Part shown: positions 24,627-32,625 of the stretch, one piece after another
Position numbering within the stretch: position 1 is the stretch's first letter
Layout of the letters: each line of letters begins with the position of its first letter
NCBI GenBank assembly: GCA_022446985.1
Contig: JAKVBD010000042.1
Location: 1-44,000, forward strand
Reading direction: 5' to 3'
From: Lentisphaerales bacterium
Lineage (GTDB): Bacteria; Verrucomicrobiota; Lentisphaeria; Lentisphaerales; Lentisphaeraceae
DNA: 44,000 nucleotides
Position numbers and translations under genes: made by a program
Notes under the pieces: model-generated
Seen by the model: the letters and a program-made list of their open reading frames with translations, nothing else
The model's database searches: none
What the model was told of the DNA's origin: nothing

Positions 24627-24636
24627 ACAAAAATTA

Positions 24637-25548
24637 TTATTTTTCTGGATGTGGAACTGCCAGCATAGAGCAGGATAGTCGATCCAGTATTTTTTCTATG
24701 GTTCCTCCAATAAGCTTCTGCAGGAGACCGGTTTTGCCGATGGTTCCCATTATGAGAAGTCCGGCACTAAAGAGTTCTATAAAGGCAAGGATTTCTTGAG
24801 ATGCTTTACCACTGCGAACATGAATGTCGTACTCAAGGCTGTCTAAGTTTGCTTTATTTAAGAATTCCTGGAAGTCGTGAGTTAAAACATACTCTCGGTG
24901 TTTTTCGTCACATTTCTTATTATCAGGCATGCTGCTTATGTAGCTGCTTAATGTCCAGGGAGATACCGGAATATCGCTATCCATAAGACCTGGGTAGTAA
25001 GACATCTTTGGTTCGACATGCAGTATGTGCAGTTTAGCATTGATCATTCTTGCTAAACTTGCAGCATTGTTTAAAGTCATGAGAGAATATTCAGATAAGT
25101 CTACAGCACAAAGAATACTGTCATAGTCAACTTTCTCTGTTTTGCAATTACTAATCCAGACAGGAACTGGACTGGTGCGAACCAGTTGTTTCGCAGTCGC
25201 CCCCAGTGTGTGGTGGGCGTTGTCATTTATGCCTGCGCCAATAATCAACAGGTCAACTTCCAGGATTTTGGACGCAGTGTGGATTACGGTTATGGGGTCA
25301 CCTTTTTCAATGATGGTTTTGAAGATGCTTACACCTTTAATTGCCAAGCGGTCTTCAATGACTTTTATACGTCGCTCAATTTGAGAGGCGAGTAAGTCTT
25401 CTTCGTGCTGTTGGTTACAGCGCGGTAGATACTCTATGGCGTGAATCGGGATGATTTTTGCATCATACTTAGACGCGAGCATGAATGCATCTTCAATCGC
25501 TGCATCTGACTCATGTTCAAAGTTGATACCTAAAAGTATCTTTTTCAT
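24637..25548 (-). CDS. tandem-domain universal stress protein
   Basis: 303 residues made of two UspA domains (about 1-137 and 142-301). Each starts with a beta strand followed by DxxxxxxxA (ILLGINFEHESD; SILCAVDLSEYS). The second domain has a full ATP-binding motif MGTIGKTG followed by GGTIEKIL; the first has GAGINDNAHHTLGATAKQL, a degenerate version. Tandem Usps usually respond to starvation, low oxygen or oxidative stress. A GGAGG site precedes the ATG. An upstream palindrome may bind an activator. The gene is on its own transcript. Confidence 0.9.
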   Translation of the reverse strand: MKKILLGINFEHESDAAIEDAFMLASKYDAKIIPIHAIEYLPRCNQQHEEDLLASQIERRIKVIEDRLAIKGVSIFKTIIEKGDPITVIHTASKILEVDLLIIGAGINDNAHHTLGATAKQLVRTSPVPVWISNCKTEKVDYDSILCAVDLSEYSLMTLNNAASLARMINAKLHILHVEPKMSYYPGLMDSDIPVSPWTLSSYISSMPDNKKCDEKHREYVLTHDFQEFLNKANLDSLEYDIHVRSGKASQEILAFIELFSAGLLIMGTIGKTGLLQKLIGGTIEKILDRLSCSMLAVPHPEK

Positions 25549-25579
25549 TGTGGTGCCTCCATCAGTTTGTACTGTATTT

Positions 25580-25629
25580 AATATATAGCAAAGAGAGGGC
25601 CGATGGAAATTTTAACGACATAAGTCGTT
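25580..25629 (-). promoter_or_regulatory. putative activator-type promoter of the Usp gene
   Basis: On the minus strand a TATATA/TATATT -10 element lies at about 25580-25587, with no good -35. The palindrome AACGAC-ATAA-GTCGTT (25614-25629) is centred roughly 45-50 bases upstream of the expected start. That spacing resembles a class II CRP/FNR-type activator site. The sequence is not the classic FNR or CRP consensus. Confidence 0.4.
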
Positions 25630-25695
25630 GATTATAAAAAAGATATTTTTTATGTATTTTTTAGATGAAAAGTAAGGTGTACATTTATGGGTACA

Positions 25696-25992
25696 CTACA
25701 TGAAGTCATTCATGTCGACATCCTCTGGATTTGTAGAGAAGATGTCAGGGTAATTATCGCCGCTTTTAAACAGTTTATCCATTACGTGTACGTTCTCTTC
25801 CGTAGTTTTTGCCGGACGGTAATCGTTCGCAGCCAGCTTTCGATTGACGGCTTGCCAGATTTCCATTTCAGAATACTCTTTAAGAGAAGGCTTTTCAGAG
25901 ATTAGTTGCTGAAGCATTTCGATTTGGGCGTCGCCAAGATGCCCGTAAACGGCTTCGATGTTCCCTATGATCTGTTGAGTTATACTAGCCAT
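25696..25992 (-). CDS. 98-residue protein at the end of the haem operon, unknown
   Basis: The ATG at 25992 overlaps the end of hemC (ATGGCTAG), which gives 98 residues starting MASITQQIIGNIEAVYGHLGD. A longer reading would lie inside hemC. The protein is small, acidic and probably helical, with no cysteines, no signal and no motif I know. The overlap with hemC suggests translational coupling, so a role linked to porphyrin synthesis or its control is possible. That rests on position only. An inverted repeat GTGTAC/GTACAC (25677-25696) overlaps the stop. Confidence 0.6.
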   Translation of the reverse strand: MASITQQIIGNIEAVYGHLGDAQIEMLQQLISEKPSLKEYSEMEIWQAVNRKLAANDYRPAKTTEENVHVMDKLFKSGDNYPDIFSTNPEDVDMNDFM

Positions 25993-26908
25993 TTTTAGGA
26001 AGTAGTTTGTCGAGAATTGCCTGACCACCTTCGTCTAGGAGAGTTTGGCCCAGTTCGGCCCCACTGCCTTCGAGTTCATCAAGTGTTCCCTGAAGTTCTG
26101 CTTTATAGATTGGCAGGCCTGAAGTATCAGCGATAAAACCATACATTTTGAATTCATTGCCATTTATCTGTACATGACAACCTGCAGGGATCTGACATGA
26201 ACCACCAACGACTGTATTGAACTCACGCTCAGCTTTTACAGCGGCGGCACTGCCGTTATTATTTAATTTTGAAAGAAGTTCTAAAAGTTTAGTGTCGTCT
26301 CCACGGCACTCAACGCCAACAGCACCTTGGCCGGCAGATGGGATCATTTTATCAACAGGGAAAGAATTTTTGATGCGGTTGCTAAATTCAAGACGTTTTA
26401 GTCCAGCAGATGCGAGTATGATAGCATCGAACTGACCTTCATCGAGCTTTCTCAAGCGTGTGTTTACATTGCCGCGAAGCAGTTTGATTTCATACTTACT
26501 TTCAGAAAGTAGCTGACTACTGCGTCTCAGTGAACTTGTGCCTACCACAGCTCCTTCTGGTAGTTCAGAAAAATCATTGTAGGTGTTCGATACAAAGGCA
26601 TCAGTCGGGTCTTCTCTTTCAAGGATACTTGCCAATACAAGACCTTCAGGAAGTTCAGTAGGCATGTCTTTCATAGAGTGAACTGCTATATCTGCTGTCT
26701 TTTCGAGAAGAGCAGTTTCTATTTCTTTGACAAAAAGGCCTTTGCCACCGATTTTTGCCAAGGAAGTATCGAGAATAATATCTCCTTGAGTTTTGATGAT
26801 GTTTAGCTCAATTTCGAGGCTTGGGTCTAGTTTTAGCAGTTCGCTTTTTACGTGCTCTGCCTGCCATAGGGCGAGCTGACTGCCGCGGGTAGCTATGGTA
26901 TATTTCAA
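25985..26908 (-). CDS. hemC: porphobilinogen deaminase (hydroxymethylbilane synthase)
   Basis: 307 residues. It starts KYTIATRGSQLALWQ and has the substrate-binding arginine motif GTSSLRRSSQ. The cysteine in GGSCQIPAGC carries the dipyrromethane cofactor. It joins four porphobilinogens into hydroxymethylbilane. The start codon is TTG at 26906-26908, fixed by the conserved N-terminus and a GAGGA site. It lies 15 nt after hemA, in the lysC-hemY-hemX-hemA-hemC run. Confidence 0.96.
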   Translation of the reverse strand: MKYTIATRGSQLALWQAEHVKSELLKLDPSLEIELNIIKTQGDIILDTSLAKIGGKGLFVKEIETALLEKTADIAVHSMKDMPTELPEGLVLASILEREDPTDAFVSNTYNDFSELPEGAVVGTSSLRRSSQLLSESKYEIKLLRGNVNTRLRKLDEGQFDAIILASAGLKRLEFSNRIKNSFPVDKMIPSAGQGAVGVECRGDDTKLLELLSKLNNNGSAAAVKAEREFNTVVGGSCQIPAGCHVQINGNEFKMYGFIADTSGLPIYKAELQGTLDELEGSGAELGQTLLDEGGQAILDKLLPKNG

Positions 26909-26923
26909 AATGGAATCCTCGTT

Positions 26924-28177
26924 TTATAAATTAAAGAAATCTTTAAATACAGAGATAAATCTGGAACTCTGTTCTTTTTGAACCCCTTGTCTCAGAGAGA
27001 TAATCGGGTCGTGTTGAATCTTGTTGATCACTAGAGTTAGACAACGCTCAATCACCTTTTTGTCTTCATCTGTGAAGTGCTCATTTTTTCTAAATAGTTT
27101 TGCCAGCTCTTCCAGTTTGATCTCTTCACTGCGTTTCTTAAGAGATGTAATAACCGGACCGAGATTTGCTGTATACTGGCCTTTTTTATAATCTTCGATT
27201 TTATTTAAAACTATGTCTTCTGCCTTTTTGACGGCGTGGTTTCTGGCTTGTTGATTTTCTTGAGCGATTTTATTTAAGGCGTCAATATTGTAAAGGAAAA
27301 CATCATTGAACTCATCGACTTTAGGGTCGATATCTCGTGGGACGGCGATGTCGATCAAAAATAATGGGTGCTCGCGTTTAGGAGCTATTTTGCCGATGAG
27401 TTCTTTAGTTAGAACACAGTCTGGAGAGCCTGTAGAAGAAAGTATAATGTCTGAGTCTTTCGCAGCTTCTTCCAGATCTGTAAGAAGGTAAGCTTTGCCA
27501 CCAAATTTATCGGCTAGTTTTTTGGCATTGTCGATACTGCGGTTAGCGACATTGATGGACTCAACTCCAGCTTCGTTAAAGTGAACTCCGGCCAATTCAC
27601 ACATCTCACCGGCTCCGATGAGTAAAACTTTTTTATCGTGAAAACTGGAGAAGATATTTTTAGCCAACTGAACTGCGATAAAACTTACAGAGAGTGAACC
27701 TTTACCAATTTCTGTGCCCCGACGAACGGCTTTGGCACATTGTAGCATTTGCTGATAAACTTGTAGGAAGTTATTGCCACTGACTTTGCGATCCATGGCA
27801 TCTTCAAAAGCATTCTTTACTTGTCCGAGAATCTGAGTTTCACCGATTACCAGGGAGTTTAAGCCGGAAGCAACTCTGAATAAGTGTTGTAGAGCTTCAA
27901 ATTCATCAAGTATGTAAAGGTAGTTTTTTAGTTCGTTGATTTTTGTAGAGCCGGACTCAGATAGAAAGTTAAGGATTTTGTCTTTGCCGTTATGTTCACT
28001 TCTGTAGAGAAACTCGGTGCGGTTACAAGTCGACAGTAAAACAAGTTCTTCAATGTCACTTTCAGAGCTCAGCTTTTTCAGAGTATCTTCGTACTTTTGG
28101 CCAGAGAATGCTAATTTTTCTCGTAAGTCAACAGGGGCTGTTTTGTGATTTAAACCAATGATACTGAAAAAGGACAC
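26924..28177 (-). CDS. hemA: glutamyl-tRNA reductase
   Basis: 417 residues. IGLNHKTAPVDLREKLAF is the family start, LSTCNRTEFLYR holds the catalytic cysteine, and VIGETQILGQVKNAFEDA and the NADPH-binding LLIGAGEM follow. It reduces glutamyl-tRNA to glutamate-1-semialdehyde, the first step of C5-pathway haem synthesis. The start codon is GTG, directly after the hemX stop (TAAGTG), with GGAG upstream inside hemX. Coupled translation with hemX is likely. Family members are often destabilised by haem. Confidence 0.96.
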   Translation of the reverse strand: MSFFSIIGLNHKTAPVDLREKLAFSGQKYEDTLKKLSSESDIEELVLLSTCNRTEFLYRSEHNGKDKILNFLSESGSTKINELKNYLYILDEFEALQHLFRVASGLNSLVIGETQILGQVKNAFEDAMDRKVSGNNFLQVYQQMLQCAKAVRRGTEIGKGSLSVSFIAVQLAKNIFSSFHDKKVLLIGAGEMCELAGVHFNEAGVESINVANRSIDNAKKLADKFGGKAYLLTDLEEAAKDSDIILSSTGSPDCVLTKELIGKIAPKREHPLFLIDIAVPRDIDPKVDEFNDVFLYNIDALNKIAQENQQARNHAVKKAEDIVLNKIEDYKKGQYTANLGPVITSLKKRSEEIKLEELAKLFRKNEHFTDEDKKVIERCLTLVINKIQHDPIISLRQGVQKEQSSRFISVFKDFFNL

Positions 28178-29002
28178 TTAAGAGGCTCCTTGTTCAATAG
28201 CCGGTTGCGAGGCAGTAGGGCCGATTGCATTAATCGAGAGTGCCACCCAAAAGGTTATGACGACAACAAACAGAAAAGTTACAGAACGAGCCAGGTTTCT
28301 CGGGTCAATTTTTTTCATCATATGCATGAAGAAAAGAATTGAATAGAAAACCCAGATGGCCAAGCCCCAGATAATCTTTGTATCATTGGCCCATTCGTTT
28401 GAGGAGTAATCGATGCTAAGAAGGGCGATAAGCAGACCGCAAGTCATGCTTATCCAACCAATATTAAATGTACCGAGAAAGATAGTTTCCAGCTTTTCCA
28501 ATGAGGGAAGACGATCATCGAGTGCTGTGCTGTTGTGGGCTTTTAAAGCTCTGACTTTCAATATATAAATAACAGCTTCAGAAAAGGCTAAGAAGAAAAG
28601 AGTTAAGCTGACCAGAATCAAAACAACGTGGAGGTCGGTAAAAAATTGACTTTTTAGAGTTGTTGTAGAAACAGCTTTTTTGGTGCCGGTGATAATTGGA
28701 GTGATCATAGTAATGGTCACAACCGGCATAAAGAGAGCACCAAGAATACGCATACGATACTTGTTTTCAGCAAAGAAATAGGTAAGTAGCATAAACCAGG
28801 CAAGGATGTTGTAAGGCTGGATTTGGCTAAAACCTTGAGAAAACCCCTGTATAACGAGCAATGTAGTTAAGCCGATGAAACCGACAAGGGTTCCAAAAGT
28901 TGCAGCTACAAAGTATTTTTTTTCTTTGCCAAAGGCGTGAAAAATAAAGCCAATGAGGCCGGTAATAATACCTAAAAATGCTATGCCGAATAATATTTGC
29001 AC
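28178..29002 (-). CDS. HemX/CcsA-family cytochrome c assembly-type membrane protein
   Basis: 274 residues with about eight membrane segments. A tryptophan-rich stretch EWANDTKIIWGLAIWVF (about 205-221) matches the WWD-like signature of CcsA/HemX proteins. These handle haem in the membrane, either for cytochrome c maturation (CcsA) or in control of glutamyl-tRNA reductase (HemX, next to hemA in Bacillus). Position directly before hemA favours HemX, but its function is not settled even in model species. The start is GTG, overlapping the hemY stop by one base (TAGTG). Confidence 0.8.
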   Translation of the reverse strand: MQILFGIAFLGIITGLIGFIFHAFGKEKKYFVAATFGTLVGFIGLTTLLVIQGFSQGFSQIQPYNILAWFMLLTYFFAENKYRMRILGALFMPVVTITMITPIITGTKKAVSTTTLKSQFFTDLHVVLILVSLTLFFLAFSEAVIYILKVRALKAHNSTALDDRLPSLEKLETIFLGTFNIGWISMTCGLLIALLSIDYSSNEWANDTKIIWGLAIWVFYSILFFMHMMKKIDPRNLARSVTFLFVVVITFWVALSINAIGPTASQPAIEQGAS

Positions 29003-30354
29003 TATTTACTCTCCAGGAAATTTTTAACCCTTTCTGCAATCTTCGCAGATGCTGTTACACAGTCATTCATAGAAACACCATAGAAAGCATTACCTGTAAC
29101 AAAGATCGCTTTGTCTGCAGTGAGCTCTTCCAATTTCTCGATTAATTTCCAATGTCCCAGTTCATAACGGGGAATGGCTTTTTGCCATCGAATAATCTTG
29201 TGTAAATCAGCTTGTTTCTCTATGCCTAAAGTTTGCCGATTTTCAGCGAGAATCAACCCTAAAGTTTCCTCATCAGTCTTTTTTGTTATATCCGGGTCTT
29301 TACCACCACCTACCATGGCTCTTAAGCTAAAGGTATTTTCGGGAGCTCTGCCATTGAAGACACATGAATCGAAAAGAGTACCTAGAACCTTTGAATTTTC
29401 AGAGGTTGGAATGAGGTAGCCGAAAGCATTTATGTGATCTGGTTTAGGGGATCTAAAACCTTGAGGGACAACAGAAATAGATGTGTACGGGATGTTCTTT
29501 ACTTCTCCTGCTAGGTCACCAAGAATTGATTGTAGTATATTACCAGTAGGTTCAGCTGGGCAGGCTGTTATAACGATGTCGTAAAGTTCAGATGAACCAG
29601 AATATGAGACTTCGCAGCCAGTTTCAGATTCTGAAACTTTTTCTATCTTTACACCCGTTTTAAATGAAATTTTATCTTCCAGTTTTTTCCTTAGCCCAAT
29701 AATGAGCTCTTCCATGCCATCTTTAAACGAACTTAGTTTCCCTTGCTTTTTCTTAGGCGAGTTTTTCATTTTAGTAAGAATGGCTTTAAATAAAGAACCG
29801 TGCTCCTGTTCCATATCTCTCAGTACTTTGAAGGCAGAGCGGATGGAGATTTTGCGGCAATCAGAACCAAATACACCACTGGTAAAAGGGTCAAGGACGT
29901 TATCTGCCATGTATTTACCAAGTCTTCTGCAGGCGAATTCATAGATAGTTTCATCTTCTTTGCCTGATTTCGAGATAAAAGGTTCGCACATTAAGCGTAG
30001 TTTCGCGTGTAGAGGCAGGAAGTTTGAGGTGAAAATGTGAGGCGGCTTTTTGGGAAGCCTTTTAAGTTTGCCGTTTTTTAGAATGAATCTTTCAGCAGAA
30101 GCATCGTTAGATTTAATCATCCGATCATTCAGTTCGAGATCTTCACAAAGATCGAGCATTTCCTGGCGGGAGTCCATGAAACCATTTGGGCCGTGCTCAA
30201 ATAGAAAGTCGGATTGCTTCTCGGACTTAATTTTCCCACCAAGACGATTGTCTTCTTCATAAAGTGTTATGGCACAGTCCGGCAGAGCCTTGTGTATATA
30301 CAAGGCGCTTGTCAGGCCGGAAACGCCTCCACCTATGATGGCGATAGAAGGCAA
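29002..30354 (-). CDS. hemY: protoporphyrinogen/coproporphyrinogen III oxidase (HemY type)
   Basis: 450 residues. The FAD-binding start is IAIIGGGVSGLTSALYIHK, followed by EEDNRLGGKI and FLFEHGPNGFMDSR, which are typical of HemY/HemG2 oxidases. The C-terminus FVTGNAFYGVSMNDCVTA is the conserved FAD-contact region. It oxidises the porphyrinogen ring late in haem synthesis with O2 as acceptor. Whether the substrate is coproporphyrinogen or protoporphyrinogen cannot be read here. The start is TTG at 30352-30354 with AAAGGA upstream. It lies 15 nt after lysC. Confidence 0.92.
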   Translation of the reverse strand: MPSIAIIGGGVSGLTSALYIHKALPDCAITLYEEDNRLGGKIKSEKQSDFLFEHGPNGFMDSRQEMLDLCEDLELNDRMIKSNDASAERFILKNGKLKRLPKKPPHIFTSNFLPLHAKLRLMCEPFISKSGKEDETIYEFACRRLGKYMADNVLDPFTSGVFGSDCRKISIRSAFKVLRDMEQEHGSLFKAILTKMKNSPKKKQGKLSSFKDGMEELIIGLRKKLEDKISFKTGVKIEKVSESETGCEVSYSGSSELYDIVITACPAEPTGNILQSILGDLAGEVKNIPYTSISVVPQGFRSPKPDHINAFGYLIPTSENSKVLGTLFDSCVFNGRAPENTFSLRAMVGGGKDPDITKKTDEETLGLILAENRQTLGIEKQADLHKIIRWQKAIPRYELGHWKLIEKLEELTADKAIFVTGNAFYGVSMNDCVTASAKIAERVKNFLESK

Positions 30355-30369
30355 ATTTTTTCCTTTAAA

Positions 30370-31770
30370 TTAGTTTTCAACTACACCAGCGTGTAGAGCT
30401 TTAACAGCTTCTTCAAAAGAATCTATGGTAACTACAAACTGCATATTTACCTGACGCATACATTGATCTACAGCGAGGATATTAATTCCTGCTTCAGCAA
30501 GTTTTCCAGCAGCTTTAGCCATAAAGCCAGGATAAGAAATGTTACTGCCAATAGCTGAAACAAGAGCAACGTCAACCATTCTGATCTGTGCTGTTGCGAA
30601 CTCTGATTTCAGGTCCTCTACTAATTGAGAAGTCGTTTTATTTCTGTTGGCAATATAGTGAGTGATCGTATTTGCGTTTGTGTTTTTAGCGATATAACTA
30701 ATTTTATGCTCTGCAAATAACTTACAGATACGATAGTCATAGCCACTCTGACCAACCATACCAGGATCCATAACTTCAATAGCAATGAGGTCCTTTCTAC
30801 CAGTTACCATTTCAACACGGTGCTTTTCGCTTTTGAAGCTTTTACTAATTAATGTACCGGAGTGAGTCGGGTCAAAGTCATTTTTTACACGAATGTTAAT
30901 GTCACTCATTTCCATGTCTTTCGAAGCTTTTGGGTGAATAGCTTCCATGCCAAGGTCAGCAAGCTGGTCCGCTACGTCGAAATTGGTTTGACCGATGATT
31001 TCTACTTTGTCAATGCCGACAAGATTTGGGTCACCACTACACAAATGGAATTCTTTGTGGATAATACCTTCGGCTGCTTCAGTAATACAGGCTATTTTGC
31101 TGAAAGTAATTTCACTGTAGCCACGGTCGAAAGTTTTCATAAGACCTTCAGTGCATTTTGTGTAGCCTGTTGCAACACAAAGAGTTTTGCTGAATTCTAT
31201 ACCTTCAAAAGAAGATTTTACTTTTTCATCGAATGGCAGGTTTTTGTTGTCTTTCCAGCCAGTAAGGTCTGCAAAGTGAGCATTTAACCCTTTTGATTTA
31301 AGGATCTCAACAGAGTTAAAAGCACTGTGCGCTTCACCAATTGAGCTGAGAAGTTCTCTTACAGCAAGAAGGTAGTCACTCAGTTGAAAGTGGCCATAGC
31401 TACAAAGGCTGTGCAGGTCTTCAAGGCAGTTTTTTGTGCCGTTTATGCGGTCGTGAATAAAGCTGTTAGCAACCGTGATATCCAAACCAAGTGGTTTAAG
31501 CTCTTCATTGATTTTGCACATTTCTTTTTCAACACGCATGAGGGCATTTTTCCACTCAGATTCACCACTTGCAAAGAATTGGTAAACACCAGCCTGACCA
31601 GTCTTTTTATGTTCAAGAAGCATATTGGTTATACCTGAATATGCGGAAACAACGAAAATACGGTTATAAAGTTCTTGTTCACTTCTGTCTGCAATGATAA
31701 TGTTATCCAGAAGCTCGCCAAAACGCGACATAGATGTGCCGCCGATTTTTTCTACTGTATGTAAACCCAT
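30370..31770 (-). CDS. aspartate kinase, ectoine-associated (Ask_Ect) type
   Basis: 466 residues. HTVEKIGGTSMSRF at the start is the aspartokinase KxGGTS motif in the context I remember for the ectoine-linked class. VVSAYSGITNMLLEHKKTG also fits that class. EFHLCSGDPNLVG matches the usual aspartokinase T-x-DP region. The last 150 residues carry two ACT domains for feedback control. It phosphorylates aspartate for the lysine, threonine, methionine and ectoine routes. The ATG has AAGGA upstream. It heads the run into hemY. No ectABC genes are in the window, so the label rests on sequence type only. Confidence 0.85.
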   Translation of the reverse strand: MGLHTVEKIGGTSMSRFGELLDNIIIADRSEQELYNRIFVVSAYSGITNMLLEHKKTGQAGVYQFFASGESEWKNALMRVEKEMCKINEELKPLGLDITVANSFIHDRINGTKNCLEDLHSLCSYGHFQLSDYLLAVRELLSSIGEAHSAFNSVEILKSKGLNAHFADLTGWKDNKNLPFDEKVKSSFEGIEFSKTLCVATGYTKCTEGLMKTFDRGYSEITFSKIACITEAAEGIIHKEFHLCSGDPNLVGIDKVEIIGQTNFDVADQLADLGMEAIHPKASKDMEMSDINIRVKNDFDPTHSGTLISKSFKSEKHRVEMVTGRKDLIAIEVMDPGMVGQSGYDYRICKLFAEHKISYIAKNTNANTITHYIANRNKTTSQLVEDLKSEFATAQIRMVDVALVSAIGSNISYPGFMAKAAGKLAEAGINILAVDQCMRQVNMQFVVTIDSFEEAVKALHAGVVEN

Positions 31771-31805
31771 GATGATCCTTAGGTTATGGAAAATAAATAT
31801 TTCTT

Positions 31806-31852
31806 AAAAATTAAAATTTTGCCGGGGTCAAATCAGAATACCAAATACCGGC
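31806..31852 (-). terminator. probable terminator between the HAD gene and lysC
   Basis: Stem GCCGG/CCGGC (31821-31825 with 31848-31852) with an inner GGT/ACC pairing (31826-31828 with 31840-31842). On the minus strand it is followed by an A/T-rich run with several T. The 107-nt gap is too short for a lysine riboswitch in front of lysC. Confidence 0.5.
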
Positions 31853-31877
31853 GCCCATAGAGTATTGCAAAAATGCT

Positions 31878-32534
31878 TTATTGCAAGGATTTAAGGTAGC
31901 CAGGAACCTCTCCAATGTGTTCTAAAACTGGAGCACCAGTTATTTTTAGTCGGCTTTTATGTTGATGGCCATTGGCAATGAGCACGCAGGACATACCGGT
32001 ATTTTGAGCAACTTCATAGTCGTGGACGGTGTCGCCAAAGAGAATTGTTTCATCGGGTTGGATATGCTTATCTTCAATTATTTGTCTGGCAAGAGCTTCT
32101 TTGCCATTGGCCTGATTGTTATCTACTCCATGAATGAGGTGAAAGAAATCGGTTAACTCTAGATGATTTATGGAGTGGTTAAGTAGATTGACTTCACAGG
32201 CGGAAAAAATTGATTGCTTGAGTCCAAGACATTTTATATATTCAAGGGTTTCTTTTACAGCTCCGTTTAATGAGCTTCTGTCCTGGAAATGTTTCTTGTA
32301 GGTAGAAATCCAATCTTCAGCCATTTCTTTGAAAGAAATGTTTTTGAAATCAAAACCTATAGCGTGATAAAAGTCAATGACTGGAAAGGTGAATTCCTGT
32401 TGGTAAAGTTCACGGCTGATTTGTTTGTTATGCTGTTCTTGCATGAATTGATTCGTAACGAAGACACAGAGGTCCATGTCATCTACAAGAGTACCGTTCC
32501 AATCCCAGAGGATGTGGGGATTTTTAATTTTCAT
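31878..32534 (-). CDS. HAD-family hydrolase (phosphoglycolate-phosphatase-like)
   Basis: 218 residues. LWDWNGTLVDD (9-19) is the HAD motif I with nucleophile Asp11. The usual second Asp is Asn13, as in a known DWNGT subgroup. A helical cap follows. IFSACE gives motif II, and LFGDTVHDYEVAQNTGM the DxxxxD metal motif. Members remove phosphate from phosphoglycolate or related small molecules. The Asn at the general-acid position may narrow or slow phosphatase activity. It is single and minus-strand, divergent from the Sel1 gene. Confidence 0.82.
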   Translation of the reverse strand: MKIKNPHILWDWNGTLVDDMDLCVFVTNQFMQEQHNKQISRELYQQEFTFPVIDFYHAIGFDFKNISFKEMAEDWISTYKKHFQDRSSLNGAVKETLEYIKCLGLKQSIFSACEVNLLNHSINHLELTDFFHLIHGVDNNQANGKEALARQIIEDKHIQPDETILFGDTVHDYEVAQNTGMSCVLIANGHQHKSRLKITGAPVLEHIGEVPGYLKSLQ

Positions 32535-32625
32535 TTGATTTAAATTGGTGTTTAACTTTTATCATTTTTATAAGGTGTACTTTATAGGTAAAGATTTATA
32601 AACTCCATAGCCTGGAATATAAAAT

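Noticed and set aside
30862..31287. 141-codon open frame on the plus strand
   Set aside because: It lies wholly antisense to the aspartokinase gene, whose conserved motifs run through it. The frame is rich in Phe/Val from mirrored codon bias, and no ribosome site or family motif is visible.
31771..31877. Possible lysine riboswitch before the aspartokinase
   Set aside because: The gap is only 107 nt, shorter than the roughly 170-nt lysine aptamer. It holds one simple hairpin placed as a terminator for the upstream HAD gene.
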